Program-made: the position numbers and the translations under genes
The notes under the pieces: model-generated
The model's database searches: none
What the model saw: the letters and a program-made list of their open reading frames with translations, nothing else
Told to the model about the DNA's origin: nothing
Shown here: positions 23,001 through 32,716 of the stretch, one piece after another
How positions within the stretch are numbered: the stretch's first letter is position 1
Layout: each line of letters opens with the position of its first letter
Assembly (NCBI GenBank): GCA_023614405.1
Contig: CM042689.1
Location: forward strand, 307,683,132-307,747,131
DNA length: 64,000 nt
Source: Avena insularis
Taxonomy: Eukaryota > Streptophyta > Magnoliopsida > Poales > Poaceae
Reading direction: 5' to 3'

Positions 23001-26000
23001 ACAAGCAAGATGACAAAAACAAGGCCAGTCACATGCTAAAAGACTACCGCGAGTTTCAAAATCTCAGCGAGGGCCTCACCCAGATGCGACGCCAGATCGT
23101 AACCCTGGGTTTGGAACCGCACCTGCACCAGGTGACATCGTCCATGGAGCTCCTCCACCTCCACCTGTTGGACCTTCGAATCCAGCAATCGCACCCGCGC
23201 CAAACAATGGCATGGGAGGGTACCCAGCGCCAAAGGGGTCCCTGATGATCCAAAAGGGGCGCCTGACAAACAGGGTGCAAAATAAGATCACCCGCCAAGT
23301 TAGCCTGGTCGTGACCGCTCCGCCTGCCATCCCTGAGTACCTCAGTGGATCGAAGTCCTGCATCACGTTCGATCGTTCGGATCACTCCCGCCATATCCCT
23401 CGCCCAGGTCATGCTGCCCTGGTGCTCGAGGCGTAGATCGGAGGGTTCAAAATGAGCCACATCATCATGGATGGTGGCAGCGGCATCAACCTGATGTTCG
23501 CCAGCACCCTCGCAGCAATGCAGATCCCGCTGTGCAGCATGGAACAATCCGACACAACGTTCCACGTCATTGTCCTAGGGAAGGGCATATATCCACTGGG
23601 AAAGATATGGCTCGACGTCATATTCAGCCAACCTGAAAACTTTAGGCGCGAGCGGCAAGAGTTCGAGGTGGTGGACTGGCCATCCCAGTACCACGCCATC
23701 CTTGGGCGCGTGGCATTCACAAGATTTCTGGCAGAACCACACTACGCGTATCTGCTACTCAAGATGCCAGGACCCAGGGGTGTCATCACCGTCCAGGGAA
23801 GCTTCACCCGATCTGACCATTGCGACTGAGACTTCAACAGAATCTCCTAATCGTTCGGTATGCAGGAGGAACTCACGAGGCTCCGAGAGGTGACAGACAA
23901 CGGGGCACCCCCAGTCTCCAGGCAAAACGCACCTGACATGTCGTTCGACTCCACAATCAACACGAAAAAGGTGCAGGTCCACCCAACGGATGCCTCCAAT
24001 ACGGCGTTGATCGCCAACGACCTCATCCCCACATAGGAAAGCGCATTCATCGAATTCCTCTGTGAGCACTGGGAAATCTTCGTCTGGTGTCCTGCGGACA
24101 TGCCAGGAGTTCCCAGGGAATTCGCCGACCATGCACTCAATGTGTTCCCGACGCAAAACCTGTCAAGCAGTCGATCCGACGATTGTCCGAACCAAGAGTT
24201 GAAGCCATTGGAATCGAAGTTAACAGACTGCTCGATGCCAACTTCATCCGAGAAATCAAGGAGAGCAAGTCGCTAGCCAATACTGTGCTGGTCCCCAAGA
24301 ACGACACGGACATCATGCAGATGTGCGTAGACTTTACATCGCTCAACAAGTACTATCCCAAGGACCACTTCCCTTTACCGCAGATCGATCAGATCATTGA
24401 TTCGACAGCAGGATGCGAGAATCTCTCCTTCCTCGATGCCTACTCAGGCTACAACCAGATTCAGCTAAAGGTCGAAGATCAGGAGAAAACGGCGTTCATC
24501 ATGCTGTTCGGAGTGTTCTGCTACAACACCATGCCCTTTGGGCTGAAGAACGCAGGCGCCACGTACCAGAGGTGCAAGTGAGGCCGCAACTGAAGCGGCC
24601 AACAACGAGGTCGTGACGCCCTCGCCCATGGAAGTGCTATCATTCCTAAACAATGTCTCGTCTGCAATGTTGCATACATCTTGCTGGGTCTCTTGCTGCA
24701 TCTCCGTCTCGGCCTCGCCGTCGTCGGCATAGCCGTGGTCACCCTCGTTGATCATGTCGTGCATGACGTACTCGCTATTGTTTCCCATGAAATCCTACAC
24801 CCCAATTGGCCATCATAAAGCGGCGCGAGCAGTGCAGTGGCAATGGCGAAGAAATATGGCAATCATACCGTGTCGACGGCGGCCGGCGGCTCGGCTCGCA
24901 TTTCGCCAAACAGGTTGACTGGCATCGGCATGTTCGCGACATATATGGTCCGCCGCTTCGTCGACGCCTCCGGGGTTGCGTCCGCGTTGGATGGAGTGCG
25001 GTTCAGGTCGATGGCAGGCTCTCCCGCCTCCGACAACGCCACGCAGGGATGGTTGAACCAGGACAGCTGGTGGCCTCCAAGCGAGGGCGTGTGCGGCCCT
25101 GTCGTCCTGTGCTGAGATGGTGGATGGCCGGTAGGCGTGGATGTGACGGAGCTAGTAGAGGACATGCCGTCCATGGCCAGGCCGGGAAGATAAACCACGC
25201 CGCTGAAAGCGGCGGTCATCGCCTCCTGCTTGATCGTGTTGACGGCGCACCTGGCGGCACTCACTGCCAGCTCGTTGGCGTCGACCCTATTCTGGGTGGC
25301 GAGGAGGCGCTCCTTCTCCTCCCGGCGCTCCATCTCAAGACTAGCAGCGACGCATCGATTTCTCGCCGCTACCCGCCGGCCAGCGCGCTTGTCCAACTCG
25401 ATCTTTCGCTCCTCCGGCGTCTGGTCCTTTGCGGGATTCTTTGGCTGGCCACGCTTCTTGGCGGCGGGAACGACGGTGGGCGCAGCATCAACCATGGTGG
25501 CGGGATCCATCGCCTTCCTTCCTGCTCCCGCCAGTGGAAATTTGGGAGAGGTTTTTTGAAGGGAGAAGTGGTGTGGTTTCTATGCCACTGGCGGGAGGGA
25601 CCGCCAAATATAAAGGGAAGACGTGCTCGGACAAGTGCGCTATCCGGGCCGACGCAACCGAGGCCCAGATTAGGTGCACGGATGGGTCAAGCCGAACGCG
25701 TTTGTTCGGATGGGTCGGGCCGCCGGGACGCCACGCATATCCCACGCGTCCGCGCGGACGAGTTCGGACACGCTCGAACAGGATGCGTCGGCTCGGTGGA
25801 GATGCCCTTAGTAAGTCGCACCCTGGTTGTAGATAGCCTGAGTAACCGATGACTACATTCAGAAACCACATGCGCTCGTTGTGCCTTTGGGAGGAGAAAA
25901 ATAATATCATTCCGACAATTCCATATGGCTAAGTTAAAGTATAAATTCCTATTTAAATATGTGTTTTATTATGTTTATCTACCCGATTTAACCAAAAATA

Positions 26001-27576
26001 CCTTTCTAGTGAAGTTATAGATTATCAACTAATGATGATTCACGTTAATATATTGCAGGGGACGGACAAAAACAGAGAACAAAATTGTGTAAGTGACATC
26101 TCTCATTCTGGAGTTCACCATTTTACTTTTTTATAGGAAATAACATGAAGATGATCTGTATTTTATTTTTTATATATAAAAAGGGTAAAAAAAGGGGAGC
26201 TAAGAAACTAAAGGTACAAAAGAGAACCTATAGAAAGTTGTTGACCCAATCTACAAAATTGCTGAGCTTTTTCTTCTTGACCTCCAAAGAGTAAATTTAT
26301 GAACAAATATTAACTAATCGCATATGTTTCTATCAATCAAACTCTATGCCCTTTCGACCAATGTGGTATGCTCGATTAATTTCACTTAACAAATCTAAAT
26401 GTTATTTCAGAATCTCTTAATGCCTTTCTCCTTCTATGTGCAGATATAATAGTAGGCCCCTCGAGCATAATTTTGCTATGCCTACTATTCTTTGCATGTT
26501 TCTCTGGCTATAAAAGATATGGATCCAAAATCATATCAAAGGTAAAATCAAGTATTAAGATCATCATAGAAAATTGGAATGCGAGGATATCAAAGCGAAC
26601 ACAAATGATTGAGTCTTTCTTACAAAAGAATGGAACCCCGTACCCGAAAAGATTCAAGTATGTAGAGGTGAAAAGGATAACTAAATCTTTTACTACAAAA
26701 CTGGGTCAAGGTGGATTTGGTACTGTTTATAGAGGTAACCTCTCCGATGGTCGACATGTAGCTGTCAAGATGCTACAAGCTTCGAAGGGTGATGGGGAGG
26801 GGTTTATTAATGAGGTAGCCAGTATTAGCAGAACTTCCCATGTCAACATTGTGTCTCTCTTAGGATTTTGCCTTGAAGGATCCAAAAGGGCTCTCATCTA
26901 TGAGTACATGCCTAACGGTTCACTTGAAAGATATGTTTTCAATAGCAGCTCAAGAGACGCAGTTTCTATCACTTGGGAGAAATTATTTGATATAGCAGTT
27001 GGCACTGCCCGAGGACTTGAATATCTTCACCGGGGATGCAGCACCCGCATCGTGCATTTTGATATCAAACCCCACAACATTCTACTAGATCAAGAGTTCA
27101 GCCCTAAGATTTCAGACTTTGGAATGGCCAAGTTGTGCATAAATAAAGAGAGTATTATCTCCATTTGTGGTGCGAGAGGAACAATAGGCTATATTGCCCC
27201 AGAGGTCTTTTCAAAGCAATTCGGAGTAGTAAGTAGCAAGTCCGATGTCTATAGTTATGGAATGATGGTCCTTGAGATGGTTGGAGCAAGGGAGAAGAAT
27301 ATCAATGACAGTGAAACTAGCAGCCAATATTTCCCCCAATGGATTTATGAACATCTAGATGATTATTGTGTTAGTGCTTCTGAGATAAATGGTGAGATTA
27401 CAGAGATTGTAAGGAAGATGATAGTGGTTGGGCTGTGGTGTATACAAGTAAGTCCAACTAATCGACCAACAATGACTAGAGTCGTAGAGATGCTAGAAGG
27501 GACCACAAGTAGATTGGAGTTGCCTCCTAAAGTGCTTTTGAGTTTTTTTGAAGATCGGGCACTGAGTTTGAGTTGA
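16338..27576 (+). CDS. LRK10-like receptor kinase, intact, three exons (gene A)
   Basis: Exons 16338-17049, 26059-26088 and 26444-27576 have GT-AG borders, phase-1 junctions and a joined length of 1875 nt, giving 624 residues. Residues 1-19 form a signal peptide. Residues about 23-100 form a GUB_WAK_bind domain ([14 protein letters not shown]), followed by a WAK-associated C-terminal domain ([14 protein letters not shown] from residue 201). A membrane span lies at about 251-271, then a Ser/Thr kinase. It has the glycine loop GQGGFG (335-340), lysine 356, glutamate 371, HFDIKPHN with aspartate 454, DFG at 472 and [12 protein letters not shown] replaces HRD, so this is a non-RD kinase, as is usual in the LRK10L family. 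The protein should sit in the plasma membrane. Intron 1 is 9,009 bp because of nested transposons and intron 2 is 355 bp. A MITE starts 36 bp after the stop. The ligand is unknown. Transcription across intron 1 is not proven. Confidence 0.88.
17298..17422. mobile_element. Stowaway MITE in intron 1 of gene A
   Basis: 125 bp, with ends CTTCCTCAGTTTTAAAATAG and (complement of the right end) CTCCCTCCGTTCTCAAAATA, flanked by TA at 17296-17297 and 17423-17424. Confidence 0.85.
17425..19206. other. Intron 1 sequence, no gene seen
   Basis: AT-rich and repeat-like, with short chance frames. GAGCATCTCCCCTAAACC near 17850 resembles one Harbinger-type end, but I found no partner end. Retroelement-like sequence around 18240-18960 has no coding domain. 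Confidence 0.45.
19599..20295 (-). pseudogene. Harbinger ORF1-like protein, C-terminal part
   Basis: The minus strand reads [20 protein letters not shown] and [10 protein letters not shown], the motif of the NAM-associated C-terminal domain found in these transposon proteins. It then reads [20 protein letters not shown] and a long charged helix. The end (19871-19599) is a coiled coil of near-perfect repeats [20 protein letters not shown]. The frame is broken near 19860. Its N-terminal half lies on the far side of the Gypsy insertion. Confidence 0.65.
22224..23245 (+). pseudogene. Gypsy gag, broken
   Basis: Pieces in two frames include [20 protein letters not shown] and [20 protein letters not shown] of the capsid core, then [24 protein letters not shown] sequence near 22600 and an arginine-rich tail with [17 protein letters not shown] shift near 22440 and others split the frame. 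The protein would package the element's RNA if whole. Confidence 0.8.
23452..23829 (+). pseudogene. Gypsy aspartic protease region
   Basis: An open frame holds [20 protein letters not shown], the retropepsin-like active-site region in the DGGS form seen in some Gypsy families, then [17 protein letters not shown] and [21 protein letters not shown] stop lies just before it at 23434-23436, and another ends it at 23827. Confidence 0.8.
24087..24577 (+). pseudogene. Gypsy reverse transcriptase, N-terminal half
   Basis: It reads [20 protein letters not shown], then [20 protein letters not shown], then [20 protein letters not shown], then [15 protein letters not shown], in the canonical order. The sequence stops before the YVDD motif, where the element is truncated, so it is inactive. 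Confidence 0.9.
24581..25510 (-). pseudogene. Harbinger ORF1-like protein, N-terminal part
   Basis: A start at 25510 opens a 215-residue frame. It has a basic, arginine and lysine-rich N-terminus ([20 protein letters not shown]), a helical acidic/basic segment ([14 protein letters not shown]) and a low-complexity Ser/Thr/Pro region. After a shift or splice the line continues at 24788 as [20 protein letters not shown] and stops where the Gypsy sequence begins near 24577. The Myb/SANT-like centre of such proteins is missing. Similar proteins are common in Triticeae Harbinger elements; the assignment is from family resemblance. Confidence 0.6.
26444..27576 (+). other. Gene A exon 3: transmembrane segment and kinase
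   Basis: The exon starts after the CTATGTGCAG acceptor and is open to TGA at 27574-27576. It codes for the membrane span ([16 protein letters not shown]), a basic juxtamembrane stretch and a complete kinase domain, and ends soon after [16 protein letters not shown]. The 30-nt exon 2 at 26059-26088 supplies the linker [10 protein letters not shown]. Confidence 0.93.
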
Positions 27577-27611
27577 TAAGCAGTTTTTTTTAGTTGATAA
27601 GCAGTTATGTA

Positions 27612-27885
27612 CTCCCTCGGTCTCACAGCTTAAGGCGTAAAAATTCCAGCGCGTTGTTTAAGAAGAGCTAGAGAGCAGCAATTTTTTCTTTCATACCCCT
27701 AATTAATAGGGGCTCATAATTGTTTCTCTCTCTTGTTTATTGGCCAACGTTCTCCTGGATTCTAGCTACTAGCATGCATAGCCAATTAGCATGCGCATGC
27801 ACGCACGGCATCCATCGCAAGCAAGGGAAAGCTTTGAGGAAAAAACGAATTTTTTTTTACGCCCTATGCTATGGGATGGAGGGAG
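27612..27885. mobile_element. Stowaway-like MITE in the 3' flank of gene A
   Basis: 274 bp. The ends CTCCCTCGGTCTCACAGCTT and (complement) CTCCCTCCATCCCATAGCAT are imperfect inverted repeats. TA flanks at 27610-27611 and 27886-27887. It starts 36 bp after the stop of gene A and so probably lies in the transcribed 3' end. Confidence 0.75.
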
Positions 27886-27887
27886 TA

Positions 27888-28960
27888 TGTATAATATGTT
27901 GTCCAGTCATTGCAAACCTGAAATACCTCTGCACATGTTTGTCGGTAGGATAGACTTAAAACCTACATTCCATGTTGAATGGTCTGTAAACAGTGATGGA
28001 ATCATGAATTGTTGTTCAGGATTCAGGCATGTTCACGTGACACTGCATTATTGCATAATCTAGATGAAATTCACGACTAGTACTTACACTCTTTTGTGCA
28101 GTTTTGGTTAGATCGGTCGCTGAAGACTCATGCATTACATATAGAGTACAACATTTGGTTCAAGCTTTCAAGTTTAAACCCCACTTAAATCAAAAGAAAA
28201 TTATAATCATACAGTTCAACAGAAAATAAGAACTCTCAGGAGACACGTGGACGCCATCAGCGATCGAGTCTCGTTGCTTTAGTGTGACCATATTCAAATA
28301 TGTGTTTTGCAAGTTAAATATTTCTTTGATTTACACGAACGAGTTCTACAAGTCGCTAACTTACACGGAAATTAGTAGATAAAAAAATGCTTGAATGGTG
28401 TTCTTATTTTATTATACTATGTGAGTTAGAATATATTTTGTACAGCATATTGTGCTGTGAGATGTTAATCAGGAATTATTTTGTATAACTCCTTTTTCTT
28501 CACTGTTATAATTAAAGTTACTATTTTTTATCGTCTTGATCTTTTAAGGGATTTTTCTTCGTATGAATGTGAAGGATAAAAAACTGAAGCAAAACGCGGC
28601 TTACCTGAGCACTGTCTATTCCAGGTCCGGCCACCTTGGATTTCTCATAAAAAGAAAAACTACACTCGGCAAAAAAGGAGGAAAAAATAACTACAACCTC
28701 TGTTCTTAATTCTAAGATGTTTCTTGCAAAACATGTTCTATTTAAGAACGGGGTAGCTTTTACTGGTTCTCCCGTGTTTATATTTGTGACCCAAAAGAGA
28801 AAAACGAAAGGCAAAATCCACTGCACTCACTACCTACCTTGCATGTCCCTGAAATCTCCTCATTTCCAGAATAATTCTGAGATAATGAGTAGCAGGATTG
28901 TAAACTCGTGACAACAAGTCACCGTCGTGCACAAAGCGACAGGTGATTGTTAATTGGAAA
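27888..28960. other. Intergenic, gene A to gene B
   Basis: Sequence at about 27890-28060 resembles 37130-37320 after gene B, so it is part of the duplicated gene unit. CCTCTGTTCTTAA near 28697 and TTAAGAACGGGG near 28742 could be the decayed ends of a small MITE. No gene seen. Confidence 0.5.
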
Positions 28961-28968
28961 TCATGGAA

Positions 28969-29045
28969 TGGAACGAGGAAAGGTCGTGGGATGGATTAGC
29001 TGCTTCGTTGACTCGTGGTCGTATGGCACCAAATTTCCACATCCT
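28969..29045 (+). promoter_or_regulatory. Conserved upstream block before gene B
   Basis: A close copy of the block at 16148-16240 (GACTCGTGGTCGTATGGCAC, then AAATTTCCACA), about 125 bp before the ATG at 29171. Confidence 0.55.
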
Positions 29046-30328
29046 ATGGAACCACTGACCGGTTCCTCGCGGCACGACTGCCTTATTACTCCCTCGCCCG
29101 TCTGCCATGGCGTACCGTCCTCTCGGTCTCTTCTTCCTCTCGTCCTCGTCCCTCCATAGTTCACCATACCATGCGGTATCTACTCCTCCCGGCCGTTTTG
29201 GTCCTCTTCGCCACAGCCACAGCCGGCGCCTACGCCGCTTCCTGCAGCAACGCCACCTGCGGCGGGCAGAGCATCGCCTACCCGTTCTGGCTCGCCAACT
29301 CAGGCCCCAACTGTGGCTACCCGGGCCTCGGCGTATCCTGCAAGGAGAACGCTCCGATCCTCGACCACCAGTTCCACCAGTTCAGGGTCCTGCGCATCGA
29401 CTACGCCAATCACACCGTCTCCCTCGCCGACGTCGACGCGTGGAACACGACCTGCCCGCGGCTCACCTTCAACCTCTCTCCCGACCCCAACTCATGGCTG
29501 CAGCTCACGGCCTCCAACTCCAACCTCACCTTGCTCTACAACTGCAAGACCAGCGTCGCCCGGACCTCGGCCGTGAGACTCGACGGGTGCCCCGGACAGG
29601 ACACGACCTGGTACGTGCTCCCGGATGACGGGGCCACGGGCAAAGCGTACGGGTGCGAGGAGGCGGTGACGACGCCGGTGCAGCTGAGTCTGCATCGTCT
29701 GGCCAACCCATCGCTCGGCGAGGTGCTGAGCGACGGGTTCGAGATGCGCTACGACGCCAAATCCGAGCGGTGCGGCGCGTGCGAGCGGTCCGGCGGACGG
29801 TGCCGATACGGACGCATCGAGGAGCACGGCGGCACGGAGTTCGCTTGTGTCTGCGACGATGGCGCCAACGAGCGCCAGTGCGGTACGTAATTTACTCCTC
29901 CAGTACTACTCCTACATAGCTTCTCTGTGCTCGATCGATCTGGAATTTGCTTTGGCGAACCAGGCGCGCGTCTTCGCGTGTCGCGAGTCCAAGTCTCTTG
30001 CGTCCTGGTAGCCTGCGTTGACCTGCAGCCAGGGGAGCTGCCATTGGTAGACCGGCACGTCTGATCACGACTGATATGTCCGTAGAATATTCCACTATAA
30101 GACTGACCAATTCAAATATGGAAGAAAGAAAAATTGGAGCTGGCACATGTAACTTCTAAATTTTGCATTCAGTCAAGGGCCCGGTACACGACGGCATAAG
30201 GATAGCAACCCCTATCCATCATTACCAACATAGGTTGTTCCATGTCATTGCCTAGCTGGTAGTATACAGTTGCATTTTCAAAGTTGATTGCGATATTTTG
30301 CTTCGTTTTACCACTTTTAGATTGCTAA

Positions 30329-31250
30329 GAGCATCTCCACTCGCCTATCCAGGAGGCTGATACGGACGCCGAATTTCAGTCCGGACACCGAAAACTGGCC
30401 CAGTCGCGTACCCAAGGACCTGTTTTCGGCTGGATTTGGGTCATTTTTGGTCCGGACTACCCAGGCCAAACCCAGGTTTCCGGGTACGCCCTAGGAACGC
30501 CGGACTCAGCGAAATCGGCGAAAAAAAATCAAAGCGGCGCGTGAACCTGCCGAGTCAGTGACGGAAGCCGAGTCGTCGTCATCCTCGGAACCACGCGGCG
30601 ACCGCCGAACATATCGCCCGTCGCGGCCACGCTGTCGCCGATTCTGGCGCCACCGTCGCCGCCTCGGCTCCCGCGACGGACCGGCGGTCACTAAGTTCCC
30701 GCCGTTTCCACTTTTTCCGCCCTCGCCGCTACACCCCTCCCGCCCTCGCCGCTCACCTCGACCTTTATAAGCCGTACTCCTCGCCGGAGATCTTCGCACT
30801 CTCTCACAGCTCCCCCACCCACAAGCCCAACTCCGGCGAACCTTCTCTCACCTTTCCCCTTCTCTCACCATGGGCGAATGCTACCCCGGCGACGGCGCTG
30901 CGGCAAACCGCTTCGGCCGGCGCACCCTTCAGACTTGGGAGGCGCGCATGCTGTACGAGGCGGGGTACATGGCGCCGCCGGACACGCGGATGCCTCTGGG
31001 GTGGACGCTGAGCGCCGGCGGCATCCCAATCCCGTCGGAGCCGACGCCGGACTTAAGTTTGATGTAATCCGCCTATATTTCGTCCAACTTAATGAAAATC
31101 GCCTAAATTTGATAAATTTTAGCCGAACTTGGAGACTCGGCCTAGGTACGCGGGTGGGAAAATGGACGTATCCAAGCCGAAAACAAGTTCAGTCCGGCCG
31201 AAAAACGGACCAAATTTCGCCCTAGGTTCGGCCAACGAGTGGAGATGCTC
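30329..31250. mobile_element. PIF/Harbinger-type non-autonomous element in intron 1 of gene B
   Basis: The ends GAGCATCTCCACTCG and the complement of CGAGTGGAGATGCTC are perfect inverted repeats. TAA flanks both sides (30326-30328 and 31251-31253). It is 922 bp. The interior is GC-rich and includes a short open frame (30870-31067; RTLQTWEARMLYEAGYMAPP, then LGWTLSAGGIPIPSEP) of a kind often seen inside Triticeae Harbinger elements. No transposase. Confidence 0.85.
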
Positions 31251-31899
31251 TAAGTACTTATGAGCATTTGCATTCAAATATATTGCAGGGGATGCACGCT
31301 CTTTACGACTGAAGAGACAAAAACTGTGTAAGCAACGTCTCCTATTCTCGAGTTCATCGTGTTGCTTCTCATTTTATGTTCATTATTATTATTATCAAAC
31401 AAGCTATAGTATCTCACTACAAAAGGAGCAAATGACTTGATATGAACACAAATAGCCTTGATACAAAGTTCGATATCCTAAAAAGGATTGTTAAATGCTC
31501 TCACCATGTCCACTTAAATGTTAGCATAGACCATTTGAATGGCAGAGCAAGTCCCTACTTTGTGAGACTTAGCTGGTGCTGATCTTTCTGATATGGACAT
31601 ACACCCTTGGATCTTCTTTTAATTTCCCCTGTCTTGGTGAATTGGCAGAACGTCTGTCATATTCTAAAATTTCTACAAGTGACACCCTTTCACAAACAGT
31701 AGTTATGAACGAGTGTTAACTACTCACACATGGTTCTTTCTTTCAAAGTTACTCCATTTTGAGATGTGTTATAGTAAGATATTGCAATCCTTCTTAACCT
31801 CCCCCCTCCTTTTTGCAGATAAAATAGCAAGCACCTCGAGCGCAATTTTGATATGCCTACTATTTTTTGCATGTTTGTTGGGATATAAGAAATTCTACT

Positions 31900-32228
31900 C
31901 ATTTTCGCCTAGTCGTCATGGGAGTTCCTTTCAGGAGCATGTGGGGGTTTCCTTGAGCCTCTTGGCTGGTCATGTTGGATCTGGCTCATCCAGAGAGGAT
32001 GCAGGGTTGCCACGACACGATGGGGATCTTCTTCGGTGATAATTTAGCATGTAGGCTTCGACACTTTTTTCGTTGTTGTGTTGGTTCTGGTTGCTTGATC
32101 AATCAGTGGAGGTCGAAGGCCCACATTATCTGGTTTTGACCCTGTTTACCCAAATTAAACAGGCAATTGTTTCTACTTAACAGAAAGTAAGAGCATCCGC
32201 CAATTGCTCCTTAAGAAAAAAAAAGGAA
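31900..32228 (+). mobile_element. Retroposed segment inserted in gene B kinase exon
   Basis: The kinase exon homology breaks at about 31899 and resumes at about 32230. The inserted stretch ends in TTAAG followed by nine A, like a poly(A)-tailed retroposon. I could not fix a target duplication. Confidence 0.5.
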
Positions 32229-32716
32229 GGTGAATCTAAAACTATATCAATGGTAATACTACCAAAGATTAAACCTTTCCAACAAAAAATAAAGAGCAAA
32301 TGATATAAAAAGCTAACACAAATGATTGAGTATTTGTTACAAGGAATGGAATCCTACACCCAAGTAGATACAAGTATGTAGAAGTGAAAAGAATAAAGAA
32401 ATATTTTACTGTGAAGATATATCAAGGTTGATTTGTTGTTGTCTATGGATGAGAGACCTCTCTGGTGGCTACCGGATAAGATGCTAAATGACTTCAAGGG
32501 TGATGGAGAGGAAAATGACGTTACCTTTTTTCTATAAAGAGTGTAATTTTATCAACTCAAATGTCGCATCAAGACGACGTAGGCAAAAAGTTTTACACCT
32601 GGACTCTACATGCCATATATATACAAAGTCCAACCATGATAATTTGAAGTGCCAAAAAATAATCAACTCCAATGATAGGCAGATAAAATAGTTTTAGGTG
32701 CACTACGCTGTAATCC

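Larger units (their letters stand above)
20390..24577 (+). mobile_element. Truncated Gypsy LTR retrotransposon
   Basis: A single LTR (about 20390-20879, TATA-like CTATATAAAGG near 20600) is followed by the primer site ATTGGCGCCGTCTGTGGGAA from 20880. Gag, protease and the first half of reverse transcriptase follow, and then the sequence breaks at about 24577 into Harbinger sequence. There is no RNase H, integrase or 3' LTR. The left border is approximate because no matching 3' LTR or duplication exists to fix it. Stops and shifts interrupt every frame. Confidence 0.85.
19210..25807 (-). mobile_element. PIF/Harbinger element in intron 1, with a nested Gypsy
   Basis: The ends GGGCATCTCCATCGGGCCGA and (complement) GGGCATCTCCACCGAGCCGA form inverted repeats. 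TTA flanks both sides (19207-19209 and 25808-25810), the target preference of PIF/Harbinger. It is 6,598 bp in all. The minus strand carries parts of the element's ORF1-type protein at 24581-25510 and 19599-20295, and a Gypsy element fills the middle. No Harbinger DDE transposase was found. Confidence 0.82.

Noticed and set aside
24806..25852. A 348-codon plus-strand gene
   Set aside because: Antisense to the Harbinger ORF1 N-terminal part, low complexity, and crosses the transposon end at 25807.
29015..29170. Upstream start for gene B giving a 291-residue first exon
   Set aside because: The extra 52 residues come from the promoter block; the ATG at 29171 is directly followed by the signal peptide and matches the start of gene A.
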